Positions 39,178-49,107 of a DNA stretch of 64,000 bases are shown here, piece after piece. Each line of letters begins with the position of its first letter. Within the stretch, counting starts at the first letter, position 1. This DNA is from Alicyclobacillus tolerans (lineage in GTDB: Bacteria > Bacillota > Bacilli > Alicyclobacillales > Alicyclobacillaceae). The stretch covers positions 1 through 64,000 of the forward strand of contig NZ_FRAF01000008.1 in assembly GCF_900142255.1 (NCBI RefSeq), given 5' to 3'. A program made the position numbers and the translations under genes. The notes below the pieces were generated by a model, which saw only the letters and a list, made by a program, of their open reading frames with translations, was not told the origin of the DNA and ran no database searches.

Positions 39178-39770
39178 GCCTGATGCGTCTCCTTTTCGTG
39201 GTCGTAGAGCCGCTCCAAAGCTATGCGCCATTCTTCACGCGTAACACCCAGAGCGTTTAATTTGTACACAAACGACTTGCTATTGCCACCGCCAATGCCA
39301 AGCCAGTCGCCCAACCATTGACGCCGTTCCATGGCTTCAGGACAAGCCGTGAGCCCGTTTTCCTGCAAATCAGCAATGGTAAAAGGCTGGTTGGCAGTTG
39401 CCTCTTGATCTTGCACGCGAGGTCGACGCACAGCCAGCAATACTTGACGAATATCTTCTGGTTGCGCGTGTTCAATGCCTAGTTTCTGGCCGCCCACCGC
39501 CAAACGCTTCGGCAGATGAGCATGCAGACATCCTGGCACAGCCCGATCAATGCGCTGGCGAATGCGTTGACCAGGCCCATCGGGATCGGTCAAAAGAATG
39601 ACCCCCCGAACTTGCACCGCCCGCCGTAAAGCATGGTAGGTTGCGCGACTGAAACGCTCGCCGCCAAGCACCCAAACGTCTGCTTCCACCGCCTCCCGAA
39701 CACGTTGCCAATCATGCACACCCTCTACCACAATCAATTCAGGGATGCGCGGCAACGACTGATCAGCCAT
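39174..39770 (-). CDS. rnmV: ribonuclease M5
   Basis: Matures 5S rRNA. TOPRIM domain in residues about 10-95 with the acidic LIVVEGVHDW and LLTDPDGPGQRIR motifs; then the C-terminal helical region. 198 residues from ATG 39770, which overlaps the end of tatD. The rnmV-rsmA coupling is conserved across Bacilli. Confidence 0.95.
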   Translation of the reverse strand: MADQSLPRIPELIVVEGVHDWQRVREAVEADVWVLGGERFSRATYHALRRAVQVRGVILLTDPDGPGQRIRQRIDRAVPGCLHAHLPKRLAVGGQKLGIEHAQPEDIRQVLLAVRRPRVQDQEATANQPFTIADLQENGLTACPEAMERRQWLGDWLGIGGGNSKSFVYKLNALGVTREEWRIALERLYDHEKETHQA

Positions 39771-40556
39771 GCCTCTGCCCCTCTCCCTCTCCAATTTTCA
39801 TAAACAGGCGCAGAGCATTGGCTCGCGTATAGTCACATATCTGCTCGTAGCTTATTCCCTGCGCTTGCGCCAAACGCTGTGCAACCAGTTGAACATACGC
39901 AGGCTCGTTGCGCGTTCCACGATGCGGATGGGGAGTCAGGTAGGGCGCGTCCGTCTCCACCAGCAGCCTGTCCCTCGGTACCGTCGAGGCTACAGCCTGT
40001 ACATTGCGCGCATTCTTAAACGTGATGGGTCCGCCAAACGACAAGTACATGCCCATAGCTAGACAAATTTTGGCCGTCTCTTCACTGCCGTTGAAACAAT
40101 GCATGATACCGCCCACTTCTTCCACATGAGCCTCTTGCAGACACTGCAGAACATCTCCTGTGGATTCGCGGTTGTGCACAATGACTGGCAATTGGAGACG
40201 GCGGGCCATCTCAATCTGGCGAACAAACGCTGCCCGCTGAACGTCGCGAGGCGCAGCGTCCCAATAGTAGTCCAGTCCAATCTCGCCAATTGCCACTACA
40301 CGCGGATGTGCAGCCATAGTTTCAATCGCCGCGTAATCATCATCAGAAACGCGCCCTACCGCCTCTGGATGAATGCCTACCGCAGCATACACCCCTGAGT
40401 ACGCCTCAGCAATTTCAAGGGCCTTTCGCGAACTTTCCACATCCACTCCAGGTACAACTATTTCTGTGACACCTACAGCGCGAGCACGCTCTATAACGTG
40501 CGGCAAATCTTCCCGAAAACGGTCATCCATCAAATGGCAATGGGTGTCAAACAGCA

Positions 40557-40557
<1 letters not shown>
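39763..40557 (-). CDS. tatD: TatD-family metal-dependent hydrolase/DNase
   Basis: Amidohydrolase-fold nuclease of 264 residues. Metal ligands are visible: FDTHCHL at the N-terminus, the conserved GEIGLDYY glutamate, PVIVHNRES, MHCFNGS and VETDAPYL. Its start overlaps the metG stop by one base (TAATG). yabE, found next to this gene in B. subtilis, is absent. Confidence 0.95.
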
Positions 40558-42936
<2,379 letters not shown>

Positions 42937-42942
42937 GGAGAA

Positions 42943-42971
42943 ATTCTACAAAACCCTATCCACTTCGTCAA
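42943..42971 (-). promoter_or_regulatory. sigma-A promoter of the metG T-box transcript
   Basis: TTGACG at 42966-42971, 17-base spacer, TAGAAT at 42943-42948; start predicted near 42936, just before the T-box Stem I. Confidence 0.8.
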
Positions 42972-43018
42972 TTCAGCATTTCATTCAATCCCCCTCAAAA
43001 TTTCACAAAACTTTTCGC

Positions 43019-43046
43019 TTGATTTCAGCGCAGAAATGCATATACT
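43019..43046 (+). promoter_or_regulatory. promoter of the SOS mutagenesis cassette
   Basis: TTGATT at 43019-43024, 16-base spacer, TATACT at 43041-43046. The LexA box lies just downstream over the start site. Confidence 0.7.
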
Positions 43047-43054
43047 GATAAATA

Positions 43055-43068
43055 CGAACATATGTTCG
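43055..43068 (+). promoter_or_regulatory. LexA (DinR) operator, perfect consensus
   Basis: CGAACATATGTTCG, an exact palindrome matching the Bacillota SOS box CGAACRNRYGTTYG, between the -10 and the ribosome site of the cassette. It predicts derepression on DNA damage. Confidence 0.93.
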
Positions 43069-43084
43069 TTAAGGGTGATCAATC

Positions 43085-43342
43085 ATGAGACCAACTTTAG
43101 CCATTCGCGGCCTCCTTCTGCTCGATTTGGCAGAGCGACATATCCATCAACAACGGGCACGCTTACTTCGCCTTTTGAAGGAGAGCCAAACAGAGATTGT
43201 AGACGTGATGGAAGAAGACTTGGAGTGGGTAGTCAAATATAAAGAAAAAGGATACACACACGAAGCCATTTATATGCGCCCCATGCTGACAGCAGAGCTG
43301 GAAGCACGGATGCAACTGGGTCCTGTCCATGAGCAGCACTGA
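43085..43342 (+). CDS. unknown small SOS-cassette protein, 85 aa
   Basis: Not recognised. Mostly helical, charged protein: RGLLLLDLAERHIHQQRARLLRLL then EIVDVMEEDLEWVVKYKEKGY. ATG 43085 has AAGGGTG at good spacing, and it is the first gene after the LexA box. Its end overlaps the polymerase start by 14 bases, implying coupled translation. It does not resemble YqzH or YolD. The context suggests a role with the translesion polymerase, by inference only. Confidence 0.72.
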   Translation: MRPTLAIRGLLLLDLAERHIHQQRARLLRLLKESQTEIVDVMEEDLEWVVKYKEKGYTHEAIYMRPMLTAELEARMQLGPVHEQH

Positions 43343-44591
43343 ATGGATTGTAGGTCTAGTGGATATGCAAAGTTTCTACGCGTCAGTGGAGGTGGCCACC
43401 ACTCCAGCCTTCACAGCCAGCCGGCATTTAGAATGCGATGAGAGCGACCCCCCACTCGCCGTTACAGGTGATCCAGAGCGACGAAGCGGTATTGTTTTGG
43501 CCGCCTCGCCAACAGCCAAAGCAATGGGCGTTTCCACCGCCATGCGACTGGGGGAAGCTGTCCGCGCATGCCCAAAACTCATCTGCGTGCGACCACGCAT
43601 GCGTCTTTATTTGGAAACTTCTCTGCGTATTCAAGAGACCATTCGTCAAATGTTCCCTAAGGCAGAATCTTTCTCGATTGACGAATGCTTCTTTGCCTTT
43701 CCTTATCCAAGCCATTTTTTTGCCGATCCGTTACAAACCGCCAGCGAATTGCGCACCCGTATCTGGGATCAATTTCGTATTCGTTGCCGGGTGGGTCTCG
43801 CTCCTAACAAATGGGCAGCCAAAATGGCCAATAAGGCGGCCAAACACAGACGGGGCGGCGTGATCTGGTGGACGCAAGATCAATTGATACACGAATTGCA
43901 CGCACTACCTGTAACAGAGATGTGGGGACTGAAACGGCGCGCGCAAATATTAATAGAAGAGTTTGGATGCCAAACAATTGGCGATGTGGCACGCTTACCA
44001 CTGGGACGTTTGCGGACGCGGTTTGGTGTATGGGGAGAGGTTATCCAGCGATGGGCCCAAGGCCAGGATGGCAGCACTTTGAACGACAATGCGTTACAGA
44101 CGCCGCATCGGGGTTACAGCAACCGCACTACGCTACCTCGCGATTTTTATCAGAGAGAAGAAGTAGCGGTAGTAATTTTAGAACTATTGGACGAAGTCTG
44201 CTCTCGTACCCGTTACACACAGCAGTGCGGGCGGCGCATAGGGCTTGGGCTGACCTACGAGGGCATGACAGGTGGATTTTTCCGTGCCAAAACCCTGCCG
44301 CGCCCAACCAATCGCAGTGAACAACTTTACCCGATTTTACTCTCCCTGCTCGATACGCATTGGGACGGAAGTGGCGTGCGAGCTGTGAGTGTCTCACTCG
44401 ATTTGCTGACTGAGGAAAGCGGTACACAGCTCGATCTCTTTGAAAATGTGCCGCGCCGCCAGCAACTTTGGCGTACTGTGGACCATTTACATGCCACCTT
44501 TGGCGAAACGAGCATTATCCGCACCAGCAGTTTGTTGCCTGCGGGCCAAAAACACACACGGGCTGTCAAAATAGGAGGTCATTTTGCGTGA
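43329..44591 (+). CDS. uvrX: Y-family DNA polymerase, UvrX/YqjW type
   Basis: Translesion polymerase of the UmuC/DinB superfamily, 420 residues. Catalytic acidic motifs are VDMQSFYASVE (Asp about 12, likely steric-gate Tyr 17) and SFSIDECF (Asp/Glu 118-119). A helix-hairpin-helix follows (about 195-225). Near residue 373 QLDLF fits a beta-clamp-binding motif. It is the second gene of the LexA-controlled cassette and overlaps yolD by four bases. Confidence 0.93.
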   Translation: MSSTEWIVGLVDMQSFYASVEVATTPAFTASRHLECDESDPPLAVTGDPERRSGIVLAASPTAKAMGVSTAMRLGEAVRACPKLICVRPRMRLYLETSLRIQETIRQMFPKAESFSIDECFFAFPYPSHFFADPLQTASELRTRIWDQFRIRCRVGLAPNKWAAKMANKAAKHRRGGVIWWTQDQLIHELHALPVTEMWGLKRRAQILIEEFGCQTIGDVARLPLGRLRTRFGVWGEVIQRWAQGQDGSTLNDNALQTPHRGYSNRTTLPRDFYQREEVAVVILELLDEVCSRTRYTQQCGRRIGLGLTYEGMTGGFFRAKTLPRPTNRSEQLYPILLSLLDTHWDGSGVRAVSVSLDLLTEESGTQLDLFENVPRRQQLWRTVDHLHATFGETSIIRTSSLLPAGQKHTRAVKIGGHFA

Positions 44592-44929
44592 AGATAAATG
44601 AAGGAAATATTTTCGAATCCATGCGTCTCCTGCTTCCCGAACATCGCGCAGCAAGTGCCGAATTTCGCCGCCGAAAGGAGCGTCTGCCACAACCCTTGCT
44701 GGATGAACAGCAACTGGAATCTTTGAATTGGGCTATGGAACAATTGCTTTCCCTTCATCTTCCAGCCCTTATACAACTAGAAGTTTTCCAAAACGGCAAG
44801 CGCAAACCTCTGAGCGGATGGCTGACACACGCTACGCCCTCTTCTCTGCATCTACAAGCCGAGCAGAAAACGCACAAAATCCCAAAAGAAGATATTCTCC
44901 GAATCCATCTAGACGAGTTCAGCGATTAA
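44588..44929 (+). CDS. YolD-like protein
   Basis: 113 residues. Pattern typical of the YolD family: MRLLLPEHRAA, then DEQQLESLNWAMEQLL, and a C-terminal beta region GWLTHATPSSLHLQ...KIPKEDILRIHL. YolD-like proteins are habitually encoded with UvrX/YqjW polymerases and are suggested UmuD analogues, without firm proof. GTG 44588 has AGGAGGT eight bases upstream and overlaps the uvrX stop. Confidence 0.82.
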   Translation: MKINEGNIFESMRLLLPEHRAASAEFRRRKERLPQPLLDEQQLESLNWAMEQLLSLHLPALIQLEVFQNGKRKPLSGWLTHATPSSLHLQAEQKTHKIPKEDILRIHLDEFSD

Positions 44930-45000
44930 AACACTGGATTCAGAAATCGCACGCGACATATGGAAAAAACAAGTTCCACCTGTCAAAAGAGGCCAACTGT

Positions 45001-46242
45001 TTAGAGAGATACTAACGTATACAGTCCAAACACCATCACCAGCAAACAAATGGCCCATACCATGTATTTATAAGTGCCTTTCATTCGCCATTCATCCGGC
45101 AATGCTTTAGCTTCCAGCAGCAAAAGAAATCCTAAAACAATCGGCAGCAAAATAGCGTTCATCACTTCAATATCAATATTCAATTGAACCAAGTCCACAC
45201 TGAGTAAAACCCATACAGCGCCAAGCACGTGGGCAAGAGTATATATTGAGTAAAACCAACGAGCATCACGCCAGCGAGCATTGAGACTGTGCTGAATTCC
45301 AAATGCTTCGCTGACTCCCCAAGCGCCGGCAATCGAGACCACCAAAGCAGCAATCATACTCGCCCCAAGCATCCCCAAGCCCAACATCCAACGGGAAGCT
45401 TGCTCCCCCATAAACGGCGCCACAGCAGTAGCAATCTGTCCAATCGTATTTAAAGCTTGATGTGGATGAGCTACCGCCAAAACCACAACTACAGCCAGCA
45501 TAATCAATTGGGTCACAATCGCCCCAATCAAGGTGTCTCGTTTAGCAGTGGGCATATTTTCCAAACGCAAACCTTTGTCAATGACTGCACCTTGCTGATA
45601 AAAAATCATCCACGGCATAATCACAGCACCTACATTGGCAGCCAATAAAAACAAATAATTACGATTAGATAATGGAATCTGCATCATCTGATGAGTCAAT
45701 GCGGAAATACTCGGATGCACCCAAAACATAGCTACTACAAAAAACAACTGAAAGAGACCCATGGCAATACCAACTCGTTCAACACGACGATAACTGCCAG
45801 AGACGCCAAGGACAATTAATAATATCGTAGCAGCACTGACGCTCCAAAGCTTGGGTATGCCAAACATGGCACTCACACCCGCAACACCCGAAAACTCTGT
45901 GACCAAAGCGCCGACCGAAGTGATAAACAGGGTAATGACAGATAGAAGGGCCCAATTTTTCCCGAACTTTTCACGAATCAGCGTTCCATGTCCCTTACCC
46001 GTCAAAATACCTAAACGTACAGTAATCTCCTGCACAAAATAAAGAATCGGCATCAACACGATTTGTGGCAATACCATACGATATCCCCACATAGCTCCTG
46101 ACTGAGCGGCGGTAATCACACTGCCTGCATCCGTATCTGCCAACATGACCATCAGTCCTGGTCCAAGTATGCTGACAAGCAGCATCAGTTTGCGCAAACG
46201 GCCCGCCGGCATCATCACATCCGCACGATCTGCATTTGGCAA
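45001..46242 (-). CDS. Nramp-family divalent metal transporter, atypical motifs
   Basis: About 11 transmembrane helices over 413 residues. TM1 carries LADTDAGSVITA where classical Nramp proteins have DPGN, and TM6 carries IMPWMIFYQQ where they have MPH(N); the TM6 methionine and proline remain. Such variants fall among Nramp-related proteins, some of which move Mg2+ rather than Mn2+/Fe2+; specificity here is unknown. TTG 46242 has GAGG eight bases upstream. Its promoter contains a DtxR/MntR-like operator. Confidence 0.85.
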   Translation of the reverse strand: MPNADRADVMMPAGRLRKLMLLVSILGPGLMVMLADTDAGSVITAAQSGAMWGYRMVLPQIVLMPILYFVQEITVRLGILTGKGHGTLIREKFGKNWALLSVITLFITSVGALVTEFSGVAGVSAMFGIPKLWSVSAATILLIVLGVSGSYRRVERVGIAMGLFQLFFVVAMFWVHPSISALTHQMMQIPLSNRNYLFLLAANVGAVIMPWMIFYQQGAVIDKGLRLENMPTAKRDTLIGAIVTQLIMLAVVVVLAVAHPHQALNTIGQIATAVAPFMGEQASRWMLGLGMLGASMIAALVVSIAGAWGVSEAFGIQHSLNARWRDARWFYSIYTLAHVLGAVWVLLSVDLVQLNIDIEVMNAILLPIVLGFLLLLEAKALPDEWRMKGTYKYMVWAICLLVMVFGLYTLVSL

Positions 46243-46354
46243 TCCCCAAACCTCATTTCTTCATATCCGCCAAAAGTGCCACGCCACCTTCTCGCAATCT
46301 CTTTGGCCGATCCGTTCTGAAAGTTGAGTAAAATAATCATGTTTTGACGAAGAA

Positions 46355-46383
46355 ATTATATAGTTAGCCTAAACTAATTGCAA
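46355..46383 (-). promoter_or_regulatory. promoter of the Nramp-like gene with embedded metalloregulator operator
   Basis: TTGCAA at 46378-46383, 17-base spacer, TATAAT at 46355-46360. The spacer contains, at 46359-46377 on the plus strand, TAGTTAGCCTAAACTAA-type sequence matching 15 of 19 positions of the DtxR/IdeR consensus TTAGGTTAGCCTAACCTAA. A repressor bound there would block RNA polymerase. The 5' leader (46243-46348) has a hairpin at 46269-46307. Confidence 0.6.
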
Positions 46384-46466
46384 CAGTTTGTTGGCTCTAC
46401 AAAAATTTTTTTATCAAGTAGAAGGAACTTGTTGAACCCAGTAGAATATCTATTTTTTGGATCGAG

Positions 46467-46496
46467 TTGTGATCCGTGTCACATTTTGTCTAATAT
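46467..46496 (+). promoter_or_regulatory. upstream abrB promoter
   Basis: TTGTGA at 46467-46472, 18-base spacer, TAATAT at 46491-46496; predicted start near 46503, immediately before the Spo0A boxes. Confidence 0.5.
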
Positions 46497-46507
46497 GTGA
46501 ACAGAGA

Positions 46508-46524
46508 TCTGACAAGATTCGACA
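46508..46524 (-). promoter_or_regulatory. tandem Spo0A boxes in the abrB control region
   Basis: Minus strand TGTCGAA (46518-46524, exact 0A box), three bases, then TGTCAGA (46508-46514, two mismatches). The ten-base periodicity equals that of the paired 0A boxes that repress abrB in B. subtilis, and here they fall just downstream of the first promoter. Confidence 0.6.
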
Positions 46525-46550
46525 AAATCTTTTGCAACAACTGTAAGGTC

Positions 46551-46578
46551 TTGCAAAAATTTTGATATCAGGTATAGT
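46551..46578 (+). promoter_or_regulatory. downstream abrB promoter
   Basis: TTGCAA at 46551-46556, 16-base spacer, TATAGT at 46573-46578; a leader of about 120 bases follows before the GTG start. The 465-base gap 46243-46707 holds this promoter pair, the Spo0A boxes and the divergent Nramp promoter, and no other gene. Confidence 0.6.
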
Positions 46579-46707
46579 AGAGACAATTCTGGCGAAAGTG
46601 TAGAGATTTTGAATTCGTCATATTCATTCTCTTCCTTTTTATCCAGAGAATAAATAAAAAACAGGATCCGTTAGCAAAACTAAATCTTAAGTCAGGGGAT
46701 GATACTG

Positions 46708-46947
46708 GTGAAATCGACAGGTATTGTTCGTAAGGTGGATGAACTAGGACGCGTAGTAATTCCCATTGAACTTCGCCGTACACTAGGTATTGGCGAAAAG
46801 GACGCTCTCGAAATTTATGTAGATGGCGACCGAATTATTCTGAAGAAATACGAACCAGCTTGCATATTCTGCGGACAGGCAGATGAAATTGTTCATTTCA
46901 AAGGTAAAAATATCTGCCCATCATGCATTTCTGAAATGCAGGCTTAA
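46708..46947 (+). CDS. abrB: transition-state regulator AbrB
   Basis: Global regulator of stationary-phase genes. N-terminal swapped-hairpin DNA-binding domain STGIVRKVDELGRVVIP...RRTLGIGEKDALEIYV (residues 2-45), then a short C-terminal part with two CxxC pairs (CIFC and CPSC). GTG 46708 lies nine bases after AGGGG; ATG 46699 would sit directly against that site. The cysteine pairs differ from the single Cys of B. subtilis AbrB and may bind metal or be redox-active. Confidence 0.93.
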   Translation: MKSTGIVRKVDELGRVVIPIELRRTLGIGEKDALEIYVDGDRIILKKYEPACIFCGQADEIVHFKGKNICPSCISEMQA

Positions 46948-46981
46948 GGACTTACAGCTAACTCTTACAATTCGCTTAGAC

Positions 46982-47028
46982 AAGCTGCTTTTACTCTTTT
47001 TGAACAAACAAAGAGTAAGAGCAGCTTT
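46982..47028 (+). terminator. terminator after abrB
   Basis: Long stem AAGCTGCTTTTACTCTTT / AAAGAGTAAGAGCAGCTT with one internal mismatch, followed by TTTTTATC. Sits between the convergent abrB and rsmI. Confidence 0.88.
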
Positions 47029-47031
47029 TTA

Positions 47032-47955
47032 TCACGAGTCTCCCTGCGAAAGTTGCTTCAATGCAAGCTGATACAGTTGACTACGTGACACCGCCAACCG
47101 CTTAGCCACTTCACGGACAGCATCACGCATAGATTGCCCTTCTGCCATAGCAACGTTAACCTCATCCAGGGCATACTCCAAAGGCGATTCCTCAGCCATC
47201 TGCTTATCCAACGATTCCTTTTCCGTATCCATTACCGTAGAAGAGAGAGCATATTCTGCCAAATCCAGTACAAGAACAAACTCTCCACGTATTTCCTCAC
47301 TACTGATCTCAGACTCTATTTCTTCCACCGATCCCCGCCAAACCGTTTCATGCTGTTTCGTCAATTCCTTGCAAACAGCCATGGGGCAATTGGGAAACAT
47401 TTCTTTCACCAACTGCAAAGTCGTTTGCAGTCGATGCGGGGCCTCATAAATCACCAAAGAACCCTGATAATGCTGATAAGCTGCCAACTCTCTACGAGCA
47501 TTTTTTTTGTCACGTGACAAAAAACCATGAAAAGCAAAACGCTCCGAAGTCAAACCACTGACCACCAACGCCGATAAGACCGCACTGGCACCTGGTATCG
47601 GAATAACGGGTACTCCCATCTGAATAGCCGCCCTCACAGCGGACTGACCGGGATCGGACACACAGGGAGTTCCAGCATCTGTGACAAGCGCAACTGAATC
47701 ACCGTTTTCCCAAGCAGAGACTAATATGGGAAGACGATGATTCGAATTATGCTCGTGAAAAGAAATCAGTCGCTTCGCATGGATTTGATAGCGTGATAGC
47801 AGTTTACGAGTCTGCCGAGTATCTTCAGCAGCCAGCAGTTCTGCACTTGCCAGTGTTTCAAGAAGGCGCGGCGTCACATCATCCAGATTGCCAATGGGCG
47901 TGCTACATAGATAAAGTTTCGGCCCTGTATCGCCGAAACTTTTCATCTTGACCAA
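47032..47955 (-). CDS. rsmI: 16S rRNA (cytidine-2'-O)-methyltransferase RsmI
   Basis: Methylates C1402 of 16S rRNA. SAM-binding features LYLCSTPIGNLDDVTPR, AAEDTRQTRKLL, TDAGTPCVSDPG and PGASAVLSAL are complete. About 307 residues, with a C-terminal helix-turn-helix-like tail (VREVAKRLAVSRSQLYQLAL). TTG 47955 is nine bases after GGAGGTGG; ATG 47946 is an alternative. Confidence 0.95.
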   Translation of the reverse strand: MVKMKSFGDTGPKLYLCSTPIGNLDDVTPRLLETLASAELLAAEDTRQTRKLLSRYQIHAKRLISFHEHNSNHRLPILVSAWENGDSVALVTDAGTPCVSDPGQSAVRAAIQMGVPVIPIPGASAVLSALVVSGLTSERFAFHGFLSRDKKNARRELAAYQHYQGSLVIYEAPHRLQTTLQLVKEMFPNCPMAVCKELTKQHETVWRGSVEEIESEISSEEIRGEFVLVLDLAEYALSSTVMDTEKESLDKQMAEESPLEYALDEVNVAMAEGQSMRDAVREVAKRLAVSRSQLYQLALKQLSQGDS

Positions 47956-48041
47956 AAGAGCATGCCACCTCCTGCAACCATCAAGCCAAAAATGGAATCA
48001 TTCTAACTGGAGAAAATACGCCTTAGAATTGCAAAATCGTA

Positions 48042-48070
48042 TCAAAAGACGGTCCAAAATAGAACCGTCT
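48042..48070 (-). terminator. terminator overlapping the yabA stop
   Basis: AGACGGT/ACCGTCT stem with TTTT following on the minus strand; the stem begins inside the yabA stop codon. Separates yabA from rsmI. Confidence 0.65.
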
Positions 48071-48374
48071 AGTGTTTCCCAAGAAAGGACAGGCAGAATA
48101 AGCATTCTCCATCTGTGCGCAAGCTTCCGTAGTTGACATGACAGACGTGGAATCCCTCTTCATAAATACGCAACAAGTTATGATGCGATTGCGAATCCCC
48201 CATGGGTTCGTCCTCTTGCAACTGTTGCAGTAAGCGACTGTTCTCTTGCTGCAAGCGCTGATTTTCCTCTATTAATTGCAGGATTTTCTCCTTAAGAGAA
48301 CCTAACTCCATGTACAGTTCTCCCAAGCGCTCTTCCATATTGGCAACCTGAACAAACAGAGACGCTTTATCCAT
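48069..48374 (-). CDS. yabA: replication initiation control protein YabA
   Basis: Negative regulator of DnaA that also contacts DnaN. The N-terminal leucine-zipper coiled coil (residues 5-55) drives tetramerisation. The C-terminal zinc domain shows [21 protein letters not shown]. The 101 residues are slightly short of the 119 of B. subtilis, mainly in the linker. Confidence 0.93.
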   Translation of the reverse strand: MDKASLFVQVANMEERLGELYMELGSLKEKILQLIEENQRLQQENSRLLQQLQEDEPMGDSQSHHNLLRIYEEGFHVCHVNYGSLRTDGECLFCLSFLGKH

Positions 48375-48444
48375 AACCTTCTCCTATCGGTAAAAGCGGC
48401 TAACTTTTTCAACGCTTGGCTGACTTGTATCAGCAAACGAGCGG

Positions 48445-49107
48445 CTAGACAATAATGCTTTCATCCTGATACGAATCGTTCTCAAATTTAAGGCAACACA
48501 TTAAACGTCCGCACAAGCCGGAAATTTTTGATGGGTTGAGGGAGAGACTTTGGTCTTTGGCCATACGAATGGAGACCGGATCAAACTCGCCCATCCAAGT
48601 GCTGCAACAGAGCAAGCGTCCGCAGGGTCCAATGCCGCCAAGCATCTTAGCCTCATCTCGAACACCAATTTGACGCAACTCGATACGAACTTTAAAAACA
48701 CTTGCCAAGTCTTTCACTAACTGACGAAAATCAACACGGCCTTCGGCTGTAAAATAAAAAATCAATTTATTGCGATCGAAAGTATATTCCGCATCAACCA
48801 ACTTCATCTCCAGACCGTGGTGGTCGACTTTTTCACGAAAAATCCGCATGGCTTCGCGCGCTTTTTCCATATTATAAGAAACCATCTGACAATCTTCTTC
48901 TGTGGCGACTCTTAAGACTGGTTTCAGGGGAAGCACTACGTCTTCTTCTCCTACTTCCCTGCGACCTACAACCACTTGACCGAATTCTACACCGCGAGCA
49001 GTTTCCACAATGACACTGGCGCCCTGCTCAATGACAGCTTCACCGGGATCGAAATAATAAATTTTACCGGCGGCCTTAAAGCGGACGCCAACAATGCTAT
49101 ACACCAA
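48445..49107 (-). CDS. ricT: RicT/YaaT (PSP1-domain) with short C-terminus
   Basis: Subunit of the RicAFT complex that binds Fe-S clusters and, in B. subtilis, influences RNase Y, competence, biofilm and sporulation. The PSP1 domain and its cysteines are present: GPCGRLLCCSTW and GLCGRLMCC near the end. The protein stops at 220 residues, about 50 short of B. subtilis YaaT; the DNA after the stop does not encode the missing part in another frame that I can see. Overlaps holB. Confidence 0.93.
   Translation of the reverse strand: MVYSIVGVRFKAAGKIYYFDPGEAVIEQGASVIVETARGVEFGQVVVGRREVGEEDVVLPLKPVLRVATEEDCQMVSYNMEKAREAMRIFREKVDHHGLEMKLVDAEYTFDRNKLIFYFTAEGRVDFRQLVKDLASVFKVRIELRQIGVRDEAKMLGGIGPCGRLLCCSTWMGEFDPVSIRMAKDQSLSLNPSKISGLCGRLMCCLKFENDSYQDESIIV

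Noticed and set aside
46243-46348. Possible Mn2+ (yybP-ykoY) riboswitch in the Nramp leader
   Set aside because: A hairpin is present but the conserved riboswitch core is not visible.
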